NCBI GenBank assembly: GCA_035499215.1
Contig: DATJZH010000316.1
Location: forward strand, 1-9,534
From: DATJZH01 sp035499215
GTDB lineage: Bacteria > Actinomycetota > Actinomycetes > Streptosporangiales > Streptosporangiaceae
DNA: 9,534 bases
Direction of reading: 5' to 3'
The translations under genes and the position numbers were made by a program. How positions within the stretch are numbered: the first letter of the stretch is position 1; each line of letters starts with the position of its first letter. Below are positions 1 to 6,136 of the stretch, in pieces. Below the pieces are notes generated by a model. It did no database searches. It was not told the origin of the DNA and saw only the letters and a list, made by a program, of their open reading frames with translations.

Positions 1-63
1 ACCGGCCCGCGGACCTGGCAGGCCCGAACCGCCGGGCTGACGCGCAAGCCGCGGGCGAGCCGC

Positions 64-501
64 TCAGCCCTGCTGCTCGCGCACCTGACGCTTGATCCGG
101 GCCAGCATCGCGGCCAGACCTCGCAGCCGCAGCGGGCTCACCAGGTCCTGCAAGCCGAGGTGGCTGGAGAACTCGCCTGGCGTCGCCAGGACCTCGTCCG
201 TGCGCAGCCCGTCCAGCCCGGCATGCAGGATGGCAGCGAAGGCGCGCGTCGTCGGCGCTTCCGGCGGCGCGTCGAAAAAGAGATGGACGATGCCGTCGTC
301 ATCGACTTCCGCGGCCAGCAACACCGGAGTCTGGCATTCCGGCACCGGCTCGAGCAGCTCGCGACGGCCGGCGTACCGGGCGGGCAGCGCCGGCAGGTCC
401 TGCGAGAACTCCAGCAGCAGCTGCAGCCGGTCCCTGTCCGGAACGGCGATGAAGTCCTCGACGATCTCCTGCAGGCGGGGATTGAGCGTGCCGGTCGTCA
501 C
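64..501 (-). CDS. sufE: SufE family cysteine-desulfuration / sulfur-acceptor protein
   Basis: The 145-residue protein matches the SufE fold along its length. An N-terminal helix with LQEIVEDFIAV leads into RDRLQLLLEFSQDLPALP, and the short motif VPECQTPV contains the presumed persulfide-accepting Cys56. SufE proteins take sulfane sulfur from a cysteine desulfurase or rhodanese and pass it on for Fe-S cluster assembly in the cytoplasm. The start chosen is the GTG at 501-499, which overlaps the stop of the upstream sulfurtransferase as GTGA (4 bp). A strong purine-rich ribosome site (GAGGGGGGA on the minus strand) sits just before it. A longer frame reaching 546 exists but would run inside the upstream gene. 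The pairing with an SseA-type rhodanese resembles Rv3283-Rv3284 in Mycobacterium tuberculosis. This points to SseA as sulfur donor, which is an inference from context. Family assignment is secure; the in vivo partner is not. Confidence 0.92.
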   Translation of the reverse strand: MTTGTLNPRLQEIVEDFIAVPDRDRLQLLLEFSQDLPALPARYAGRRELLEPVPECQTPVLLAAEVDDDGIVHLFFDAPPEAPTTRAFAAILHAGLDGLRTDEVLATPGEFSSHLGLQDLVSPLRLRGLAAMLARIKRQVREQQG

Positions 502-1379
502 GGATTCCCCCCTCGGGCGATGGGAACCCGGACGGTGTTTCCCCACTCGGTCCAGGATCCGTCGTAGTTGCGCACCCGCGGATAGCCCAGGAGGTGGTGC
601 AGCACGAACCAGGTGTGACTGGACCGTTCCCCGATCCGGCAGTAGACCACGACGTCGTCGTCCGGGCGCAGCCCTACCTCATCCTGGTAGATCGCCTCGA
701 GTTGCCGGCGGGGCCGGAAGGTGCCGTCTTCGGCCGCCGCCCGGGCCCAGGGGACGTTCCTGGCGCCGGGGATGTGCCCGCCGCGGACGGCGCCTTCCTG
801 CGGGTAGTCGGGCATGTGCAGCAGCTCGCCGGTGTACTCGCCGGGCGAGCGCACATCGATCAGCGGCTTGCCGAGGTGTGCCACGACCTGGTCCCGGAAC
901 GCCCGGATCACCCTGTCGTCGCGCTCGACAACCGGGTAGTCCGTCTGCGGCCGCTGGGGGACGTCGGTGGTGAGCGGGCGCCCCTCGGCGACCCATTTCG
1001 CCCGCCCGCCGTCGATCAGGCGGACGTCGGGATGCCCGAACAGCGAGCACACCCACAGCGCATATGCCGCCCACCAGTTGTTCTTGTCGCCGTAGAGCAC
1101 CAGCGTTGACTCTCGCGTGACGCCCTTCGCGGACATCAGCCGCGCGAAGCCCGCGCCGTCGACGTAGTCGCGGGTCAGCGGATCGTTGAGCTCGGTGTGC
1201 CAGTCGAGCTTCACGGCACCGGGGATGTGACCGGTCTCGTACAGCAGCACATCCTCGTCGGACTCGGCCACCACGAGGCCGGGGTCGCCGAGGTGCCCGG
1301 CCACCCATTCGGTGCTGACGAGCATTTCCGGACGGGCGTAGTCCCGGAACTTCGTCGCCCCGTCATACTGCAGAGCCAC
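498..1379 (-). CDS. sseA: Two-domain sulfurtransferase (rhodanese), SseA type
   Basis: The 293-residue protein has two tandem rhodanese domains, about residues 20-140 (non-catalytic) and 155-290 (catalytic). The active-site loop CRIGERSS places the persulfide cysteine at 247, followed by HTWFVLHHLLGY and the typical ending NYDGSWTEWGN. Other family landmarks are HIPGAVKLDW, VLYGDKNNWWAAYA, LIDGGRAKW and GGHIPGARNVPW. Such enzymes move sulfur from thiosulfate or 3-mercaptopyruvate to a thiol acceptor. The actinobacterial CRIGERSS loop does not let me decide between these donors. The start is GTG at 1379, preceded by GAGGAAA about five bases upstream. An internal ATG (Met19) is possible, but homologues I recall begin with a similar leader ending in PELLVSTEW. 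The gene is translationally coupled to sufE downstream (GTGA overlap), so the two products should be made together. Confidence 0.93.
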   Translation of the reverse strand: MALQYDGATKFRDYARPEMLVSTEWVAGHLGDPGLVVAESDEDVLLYETGHIPGAVKLDWHTELNDPLTRDYVDGAGFARLMSAKGVTRESTLVLYGDKNNWWAAYALWVCSLFGHPDVRLIDGGRAKWVAEGRPLTTDVPQRPQTDYPVVERDDRVIRAFRDQVVAHLGKPLIDVRSPGEYTGELLHMPDYPQEGAVRGGHIPGARNVPWARAAAEDGTFRPRRQLEAIYQDEVGLRPDDDVVVYCRIGERSSHTWFVLHHLLGYPRVRNYDGSWTEWGNTVRVPIARGGNP

Positions 1380-1768
1380 CGTTTCCTCACTTCCACTCGC
1401 TGAAGCTGGGCGGCCCAGCCTACCGCCAGCACCGGCGTGAGATGCCGGAGATGATGTCCGCGTACGCCTGCAGTGCCCGGCAGATGTCCGCGGCCGGCCG
1501 CGGTGAGAATGCCGGGCACCGCAGGGATGTCGTAGCGCGGCGGCATCGGTGCGCCCGGCAGGAGCGGCTCCGGCGGGCCGGACGAGCCCAAGGGTCGGCG
1601 GAACCGGAGAGATCCCCCGAATCGGAGGATCCGGAGCGCGCGCAGCGCCTGGTCACGCTCATTGGTCATAATTACCACGGCCCGCCGCGGCGCCGCTCGA
1701 TCCACCTCCAGCACGCCGCCATCCTCCCCGTCACCGCTGTCAGGCACGCGGCGCACATGACGGGCGGC
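1380..1768. other. 389-bp gap without a convincing gene
   Basis: The stretch lies between the DksA-like stop and the sulfurtransferase start, both on the minus strand. It must hold the sulfurtransferase promoter. A TANNNT-type box (TAGGCT on the minus strand, plus coordinates 1417-1422) would give a leader of about 30 nt, but I see no good -35. Minus-strand open frames exist (for example from ATG 1669 or ATG 1662 to a TAG at 1420). None has a ribosome site or a family I recognise. A short part near 1420-1490 in one frame reads like an amphipathic helix (ADICRALQAYADIISGIS) with good GC3, whereas the upstream part looks better in another frame. This could be a decayed or frameshifted small gene. 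Confidence 0.4.
1405..1419. promoter_or_regulatory. Perfect palindrome upstream of sulfurtransferase
   Basis: GCTGGG-CGG-CCCAGC is a perfect inverted repeat (odd centre). It sits about 25 bp before the GTG of the sulfurtransferase and overlaps the candidate -10 box TAGGCT by three bases. It could be an operator for the sulfur-transfer pair or a small hairpin in the 5' leader. With 70% GC background, short G/C palindromes arise by chance, so the call is tentative. Confidence 0.35.
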
Positions 1769-2107
1769 TCAGGGAAGTACGCGCGCCTCCTCGACGGTGA
1801 GCTCGGCGGCGGGGTCGGCGTCCAGGCGCTCGGCCGGGATCGGCAGCCCGCTTCGGACCGAACGCCCGTACGTGCCGTCATCCAGCCGCTGCAGGGCGCG
1901 GTCAAGCACGCCAAGCCGGTCGCGCAGGCTCGCCGCGATGGCGTCGTCCATGCCCTCGGCGGCCAGCGGCTGCGCGGCGTCGGCGATATCGCCGGTCTCG
2001 TTTTCTGCCTCGCGATCCTGCTGCCCTGCCGCTCGGGTGCCGGTGAGCAGCATCTGCACCTCGTCGCGCTCGGCAAGCAGCCGCGCCCGTGCCCGTGCTT
2101 CGTCCAT
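1769..2107 (-). CDS. TraR/DksA-family protein lacking the zinc-finger cysteines
   Basis: The product is 112 residues long. Residues 1-30 form a charged helix (ARARARLLAERDEVQMLL). An acidic linker follows, then a helix LRDRLGVLDRALQRLDDGTYG, then the family's C-terminal signature (PIPAERLDADPAAELTVEEA). In canonical DksA/TraR proteins the segment after GTYG carries CxxC zinc ligands. Here it reads GRSVRSG, with Ser83 and Ser86 in their place, and the second cysteine pair is absent. The family acts on RNA polymerase through the secondary channel; whether a zinc-less short form does so is unknown. The start is ATG 2107, with GAGGGGGA about 5-7 nt upstream on the minus strand; a longer frame to 2236 lacks family similarity and a ribosome site. 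It is divergent from the LigD-like gene. Family call is good, function open. Confidence 0.8.
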   Translation of the reverse strand: MDEARARARLLAERDEVQMLLTGTRAAGQQDREAENETGDIADAAQPLAAEGMDDAIAASLRDRLGVLDRALQRLDDGTYGRSVRSGLPIPAERLDADPAAELTVEEARVLP

Positions 2108-2309
2108 ACATTCCCCCTCGGCGCCTATGTTCAGCCGGGCCAGCGCCCCCGGCCGGCCAGGATGGGTACCGAAGCGGCCAGGTGTCCCCAGAGATGCTGT
2201 TGCTCCCCATCGCGCGGGTGCCCGGAATGCTGACACCCTACGCGGGCCGCTCAGTGTGTGAAGGGCGCCCTGGGCGGGAACGGGCTGGACGGATCACAGG
2301 AGGTGCCAG
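2108..2309. promoter_or_regulatory. Divergent intergenic region (DksA-like / LigD-like)
   Basis: This 202-bp stretch separates two divergently read genes, so it should contain a promoter for each. I find no convincing -10/-35 pair on either strand. The visible elements are the GAGGGGGA ribosome site of the minus-strand gene, a GGGCGCCC palindrome at 2263-2270, and the AGGAGG ribosome site of the plus-strand gene at 2298-2303. Confidence 0.4.
2298..2303 (+). promoter_or_regulatory. Perfect Shine-Dalgarno that points to an ATT start
   Basis: AGGAGG is followed by six bases (TGCCAG) and then ATT at 2310, in frame with the LigD-like protein. The reading frame between the last upstream stop (TGA 2259-2261) and the first GTG (2412) has no ATG, GTG, TTG or CTG placed suitably for this site. 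The only standard start near it, GTG 2303-2305, overlaps the site and is in another frame, ending after ten codons. Confidence 0.7.
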
Positions 2310-3962
2310 ATTCCCGAGCAGCTCGCCCGCTATAAGGAAAAGCGGGACTTCGGGCGCACACCCGAGCCCGCCGGGGCACCGCCGGGTGCCGGCGACGGAG
2401 CCCGCCGCTTCGTGGTGCAACGGCATCGCGCCCGCCGGCTGCACTACGACCTTCGGTTCGAGATAGACGGCGTGCTGGTGAGCTGGGCCGTCCCGCGGGG
2501 CCCGACCCTCGATCCGAGCGTGAAGCGCACCGCTGTGCACGTGGAAGACCATCCCATCGAGTATCTCGACTTCGAGGGGGTAATTCCGGCGGGTCAGTAC
2601 GGCGGGGGCGACGTGATCGTCTGGGACACCGGCACCTGGGAACCGCACGGCACCGATGACCCGGCAGCTGCCGTCGCGGCCGGCGAGCTGCACGCCGATG
2701 TGCACGGCCGCAAGCTGCGCGGCCGGCTGGTGCTGGTGCGCCGCGGGCACGACCGGTCGGATCACCAGCAATGGCTGCTGCTGCATAAGCACGACGAGTT
2801 CGCTGTCGAGGGCTGGAACCCGGAGGATCATCCCAGGTCAGTGCTCAGCGGCCGCACCAACGCCGAGGTGAAGGCCGATCCGGACCGGATCTGGCGCTCA
2901 GACCTGCCCGCTGCCGAGGCTTCGGTCGCCGTGCGCCGTCCCGCCGTGAAGACGTCCCCGGCGACTGCCTCCCCCGCTGCTGGCGCGCCACCCGCGGCTG
3001 CGCCCGCGGTGGCCGGCCCGGGCGCTGACGAGCTCGGCGCTCTCGACGCGCTCGGGTCCGAAGGCACCTGGGAGGTCTTCGGCCGCAAGCTCCGGCTCAC
3101 CAACCTCGGCAAGGTCCTCTTCCCGGCACGCTCCGGGGAGGCACCGGTGACCAAGCGCGACTTCATCCGCTATGCGGCCCGGATCGGCCCCGTCGCGCTC
3201 CCTTACCTGGCCGGCCGCGCCCTCAACATGCACCGCTTTCCTGGCGGCGCCGGCACCGGGGGCTTCTGGCACAAGCAGCTGCCCGACCACGCGCCTGCCT
3301 GGATCCCGCGGTGGGAAAACCCGGAAGCCGACCGCGGCGAGACCACGACCTATCTGGTGGTGGACGAGCCGGCGGCGCTCGTGTGGGCCGCCAACTTCGG
3401 CGCCCTGGAATGGCATGCCTGGACCTCCCGCACCAGCGACCCGCATCTCCCGACCTACGCCCTGATCGACCTCGATCCCGGCTCGTCCACGTCGTGGCCG
3501 GACCTGGTGCTGCTCGCCCGGCTGCACCGCACCGCACTGGAGCACCTGGGGGTGACGGCCCGGCCCAAGCTCTCCGGGCAGCGGGGTATCCAGATCTGGG
3601 TCCCGGTGGCACCGGGACCGGGTTTCGACCAGACTCGCGCCTGGGTCGAGCAGCTCTCCAAGGCCGTTGGCGCGGTGGTCCCCGACCTGGTGAGCTGGAA
3701 GTGGGATGTCCGCGAGCGGGGCGGCCTGGCCCGGCTCGACTACACCCAGAACGTCATCAACAAGACCCTCGTCGCGCCCTACAGCCCGCGTGCCGCCGCG
3801 GGCGCGCCAGTGTCAGCGCCGATCGAGTGGGACGAGCTCGACGACCCGTCGCTGCGGTCCGACACCTTCACCATTGCCGCCATGCCCGATCGCGTTGCCC
3901 GGCGAGGTGACCTGTTCGCCGCGGTGCTGGACACCGGCCAGACCCTGCCGCCGCCCCGCTGA
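2310..3962 (+). CDS. LigD-like 3'-phosphoesterase + primase-polymerase protein, no ligase domain
   Basis: The protein has 550 residues if started at ATT 2310. Residues 1-160 are the LigD 3'-phosphoesterase domain: the conserved lead RYKEKRDFGRTPEPAG, then RHRARRLHYDLR with His39, His45, Asp47 and Arg49, and VEDHPIEY with His81 and Tyr85. An Ala/Pro-rich linker spans about 165-250. Residues 255-545 are the LigD polymerase (archaeo-eukaryotic primase) domain, with the metal pair Asp387/Asp389 in LIDLDPG, SGQRGIQIWVP at 422-432 and Asp477 in RLDYTQN. These domains clean 3' ends and add nucleotides at breaks during Ku-dependent end joining. No ATP-dependent ligase domain is present, so ligation must come from another protein. 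Starting at GTG 2412 instead would delete the conserved RDFxxTPEP part and leave only a weak GGAG eleven bases away. The ATT start is my choice from sequence; an upstream sequencing error is the alternative. Confidence 0.88.
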   Translation: MPEQLARYKEKRDFGRTPEPAGAPPGAGDGARRFVVQRHRARRLHYDLRFEIDGVLVSWAVPRGPTLDPSVKRTAVHVEDHPIEYLDFEGVIPAGQYGGGDVIVWDTGTWEPHGTDDPAAAVAAGELHADVHGRKLRGRLVLVRRGHDRSDHQQWLLLHKHDEFAVEGWNPEDHPRSVLSGRTNAEVKADPDRIWRSDLPAAEASVAVRRPAVKTSPATASPAAGAPPAAAPAVAGPGADELGALDALGSEGTWEVFGRKLRLTNLGKVLFPARSGEAPVTKRDFIRYAARIGPVALPYLAGRALNMHRFPGGAGTGGFWHKQLPDHAPAWIPRWENPEADRGETTTYLVVDEPAALVWAANFGALEWHAWTSRTSDPHLPTYALIDLDPGSSTSWPDLVLLARLHRTALEHLGVTARPKLSGQRGIQIWVPVAPGPGFDQTRAWVEQLSKAVGAVVPDLVSWKWDVRERGGLARLDYTQNVINKTLVAPYSPRAAAGAPVSAPIEWDELDDPSLRSDTFTIAAMPDRVARRGDLFAAVLDTGQTLPPPR

Positions 3963-4081
3963 CGACGCGCAGCCTCGCAGGGAATCCGGCAAGCTTGACG
4001 ACAGTGCCATGGGCCGGTGCTGCTCGCCGCGGCGTGCGGACAGCAGCGCCGCGGCCCGCTCGGCTAGGGCTGGAGTTACTG

Positions 4082-5239
4082 GTGGATGAACTGGACGACG
4101 AAGAGCGCGCCATTGTCGAGACAGTCCGCGATTTCGTGGACCGCGAGGTGCGTCCGGTGGCACGCGAGCTCGAGCAGGCCGGCGCCTATCCCGCCGGGCT
4201 GATCGAGCAGATGAAGCAGCTGGGCATTTTCGGCCTCGCCATTCCCGAGCCCTACGGTGAAGTAAAAGTCTCCACCGAGTGCTACGTCTATGTGACGGAG
4301 GAGCTCGCGCGCGGCTGGATGAGCCTGGCTGGGGCCATGGGCGGTCATACCGTGGTGGCCAAGCTCATCGTGGCCTTCGGCACTGACGAGCAGAAGGAGA
4401 GCTACCTGCCGCGGATGGCCACCGGCGAAGTCCGCGCCGCGATGGCGCTGACTGAGCCAGGCGGCGGCTCGGACCTGCAGGCGATCCGGACGACGGCCCG
4501 ACGAGACGGCGCCGGCTATATCGTCGACGGCACCAAGACCTGGATCTCCAACGCCCGCCGATCGCGGCTGATCGCGCTGCTGTGCAAGACCGATCCCGCC
4601 GCCGAGCCGGTGCACCGGGGCATCAGCCTGCTGCTGGCCGAGCACGGGCCGGGCCTGACAGTGTCGCGGGACCTGCCCAAGCTCGGCTACAAGGGCGTGG
4701 AGTCGTGCGAGATCAGCCTCGACGGCTACCGCACCCCGGCCGGCTCGCTGCTCGGCGGCACCGAGGGCCGCGGCTTCGCGCAGATGATGGCCGGGCTGGA
4801 AACTGGCCGCATTCAGGTCGCCGCGCGGGCGCTCGGAGTCGCGAGGGCCGCCTTCGAGGACTCCCTCAGGTACGCCCAGGAACGTGAGGCCTTCGGCCGG
4901 CCCATCTGGCAGCACCAGTCGATCGGCAACTACCTCGCGGACATGGCGACCAAGCTCACGGCCGCCCGGCAGCTGGTCCTGTTCGCCGCCCGCCGGCTGG
5001 ACGGCGGCCAGCGGGCCGACATGGAAGCCGGGATGGCCAAGCTGTTCGCCTCCGAGGTTGCCATGGAGATCGCCCTGAACGCGGTGCGGATCCACGGCGG
5101 CTACGGCTACTCGACCGAGTTCGACGTCGAGCGCTACTTCAGGGATGCCCCGCTGATGATCGTCGGCGAGGGCACCAACGAGATCCAGCGCGGCGTGATC
5201 GCCCGGCAGCTCGTCGCGCGCGCCCGGCCGCCAGCCTGA
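4082..5239 (+). CDS. Acyl-CoA dehydrogenase (FAD-dependent)
   Basis: This 385-residue protein is normal length for the family. It has the N-terminal helical domain (ERAIVETVRDFVDREVRPVA), the FAD/substrate signature MALTEPGGGSDLQAIRT around residues 131-147, the C-terminal signature QEREAFGRPIWQHQSIGNYL from about 276, and HGGYGYSTEFDVERYFRD near 348-365. The motif VGEGTNEIQR places the probable catalytic base at Glu373. It should oxidise an acyl-CoA to the 2-enoyl-CoA, passing electrons to electron-transfer flavoprotein. Chain-length or branched substrate cannot be read from the sequence. The start is GTG 4082, with GGAG six bases upstream; a TTG at 3995 would add 29 residues without family character. 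It lies 119 bp after the LigD-like gene on the same strand and 102 bp before the TetR gene, so it may or may not be a TetR target. Confidence 0.93.
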   Translation: MDELDDEERAIVETVRDFVDREVRPVARELEQAGAYPAGLIEQMKQLGIFGLAIPEPYGEVKVSTECYVYVTEELARGWMSLAGAMGGHTVVAKLIVAFGTDEQKESYLPRMATGEVRAAMALTEPGGGSDLQAIRTTARRDGAGYIVDGTKTWISNARRSRLIALLCKTDPAAEPVHRGISLLLAEHGPGLTVSRDLPKLGYKGVESCEISLDGYRTPAGSLLGGTEGRGFAQMMAGLETGRIQVAARALGVARAAFEDSLRYAQEREAFGRPIWQHQSIGNYLADMATKLTAARQLVLFAARRLDGGQRADMEAGMAKLFASEVAMEIALNAVRIHGGYGYSTEFDVERYFRDAPLMIVGEGTNEIQRGVIARQLVARARPPA

Positions 5240-5311
5240 CCGGGACAGCGGGACCGCGCCCGTCACGGCTCGCCGATCACCCCGGCCGGGTCCTTGCCGC
5301 CGGGCCAGAAC

Positions 5312-5326
5312 GGAATAATTTGTTCC
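5312..5326. promoter_or_regulatory. Candidate TetR operator
   Basis: GGAATAATTTGTTCC is an imperfect palindrome: 6 of 7 half-site positions pair around a central base. It stands out as AT-rich in 70% GC surroundings. It ends two bases before the -10 box of the TetR gene, the usual place for an autoregulatory TetR-family operator. I found no second copy elsewhere in the window, including upstream of the peroxidase and the acyl-CoA dehydrogenase. Confidence 0.6.
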
Positions 5327-5328
5327 AT

Positions 5329-5334
5329 TAGACT
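5329..5334 (+). promoter_or_regulatory. -10 box for a leaderless TetR transcript
   Basis: TAGACT fits the actinobacterial -10 pattern TANNNT. It ends seven bases before GTG 5342, so transcription would begin on the start codon itself. There is no Shine-Dalgarno sequence before that GTG, which agrees with leaderless translation. No clear -35 hexamer is visible. Confidence 0.55.
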
Positions 5335-5341
5335 GGGTGCC

Positions 5342-6067
5342 GTGAGCGATGCCGAAGCCGCAACCGGCGCCGGCGCCGTGAGCGAAACTGGCGTCATGAG
5401 CGAGACCCACGCGGCCGGCCAGACGGCGCGGGTGCCGCTGAGCGGCCGACGCGCCGAGGCAGCGCGCAATGACGAGCGCATCATGGAGGCGGCCAGAGCG
5501 GTCTTTCTCGCCGACCCCACGGCCCCGATCACGGCCGTCGCCAAGCTCGCGGGCGTCGGGATCAGCGCCCTCTACTCCCGCTACGGGAGCAAGGAGCAGC
5601 TGCTGCGCAAGCTGTGCACCGACGGCCTCGCCCGCTTTATCGCCGAGACGCGGGCCGCACTGGCCGACCGCCGGGACGCATGGACCGTGTTCGCCGAGCT
5701 GATGCGCCGTCTCGTCGATGCCGACACGAGCTCCATGACGCTGGCTCTGGCCGGCACGTTCACGCCCACCGAAGACATGTTCGACCTTGCTGAGCACGCT
5801 CGCCGGCTGCTGCAGGAGCTCTTCGACCGCGTCAGCGGCGTGCTGCGGCCGGACGTCGACGTGCACGACATCTCGGTCGTCCTCGAGATGGTAGCTGCAA
5901 TCAAGGCCAGCGGCCGCGAGCGCACGCGGCAGCTGCGGCAGCGGTATCTCGCCGTCATCCTGGACGGCCTGCGCGCACGCGACGGCGAGCCGCTTGCCGG
6001 ACCGTCGCCGACCTGGCGGGAACACAGCGGCCGCTGGCGGGAACACAGCGGCCGCTGGGTGACCTGA
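5342..6067 (+). CDS. TetR/AcrR family transcriptional regulator
   Basis: The product has 241 residues from GTG 5342. A poorly conserved, Ala-rich leader of about 32 residues precedes the DNA-binding domain: RNDERIMEAARAVFLADP and then the helix-turn-helix ITAVAKLAGVGISALYSRYGSKEQLL at about 63-88. The rest is a helical ligand/dimer domain (AELMRRLVDADTSSMTLALAG, AEHARRLLQELFDRV, then a helix ending RQRYLAVILDGLRA). The C-terminus carries two exact copies of WREHSGR. Three in-frame starts sit in the near-repeat GTGAGCGA / GTGAGCGA / ATGAGCGA (5342, 5378, 5396). The first is preferred because the -10 box lies seven bases upstream. It is probably self-regulated through the palindrome at 5312. 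It ends 69 bp before the DyP gene, so control of the peroxidase-encapsulin pair is a reasonable but unproved guess. The ligand is unknown. Confidence 0.88.
   Translation: MSDAEAATGAGAVSETGVMSETHAAGQTARVPLSGRRAEAARNDERIMEAARAVFLADPTAPITAVAKLAGVGISALYSRYGSKEQLLRKLCTDGLARFIAETRAALADRRDAWTVFAELMRRLVDADTSSMTLALAGTFTPTEDMFDLAEHARRLLQELFDRVSGVLRPDVDVHDISVVLEMVAAIKASGRERTRQLRQRYLAVILDGLRARDGEPLAGPSPTWREHSGRWREHSGRWVT
6013..6054 (+). repeat. 21-bp exact tandem repeat (x2) in the TetR C-terminus
   Basis: The 21-bp unit beginning CTGGCGGGAACACAGC occurs twice, back to back and without mismatch, at 6013-6033 and 6034-6054. It keeps frame and encodes WREHSGR twice, just before the stop. Perfect identity suggests a recent duplication, presumably harmless at the protein tail. 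Confidence 0.9.
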
Positions 6068-6136
6068 AGCCCCGCCAATTCGGTCCTTACCGGCAGGCGG
6101 TGATCGGCCCGGCGGGCGCGTGGAGACAATGGTCTG

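Noticed and set aside
1..63. Possible end of a plus-strand gene with a TGA at 38-40
   Set aside because: Only about twelve codons are visible (Pro/Gly/Arg-rich) and nothing supports translation.
92..1109. Plus-strand open frames opposite sufE and the sulfurtransferase
   Set aside because: The translations are Arg/Pro/Ser-rich or featureless, whereas the minus strand encodes well-recognised SufE and rhodanese proteins.
1211..1756. Minus-strand 181-codon frame entering the sulfurtransferase gene
   Set aside because: It overlaps the first 169 bases of a confident gene in another frame and has no ribosome site. Its non-overlapping part is discussed as a possible decayed gene.
2898..3545. Minus-strand 215-codon frame opposite the polymerase domain
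   Set aside because: It is a shadow of the LigD-like gene; no ribosome site or family was seen.
3963..4081. TTG-started extension of the acyl-CoA dehydrogenase to 3995
   Set aside because: It adds 29 residues unlike the family and lacks a ribosome site, while GTG 4082 has GGAG at six-base spacing and gives the normal length.
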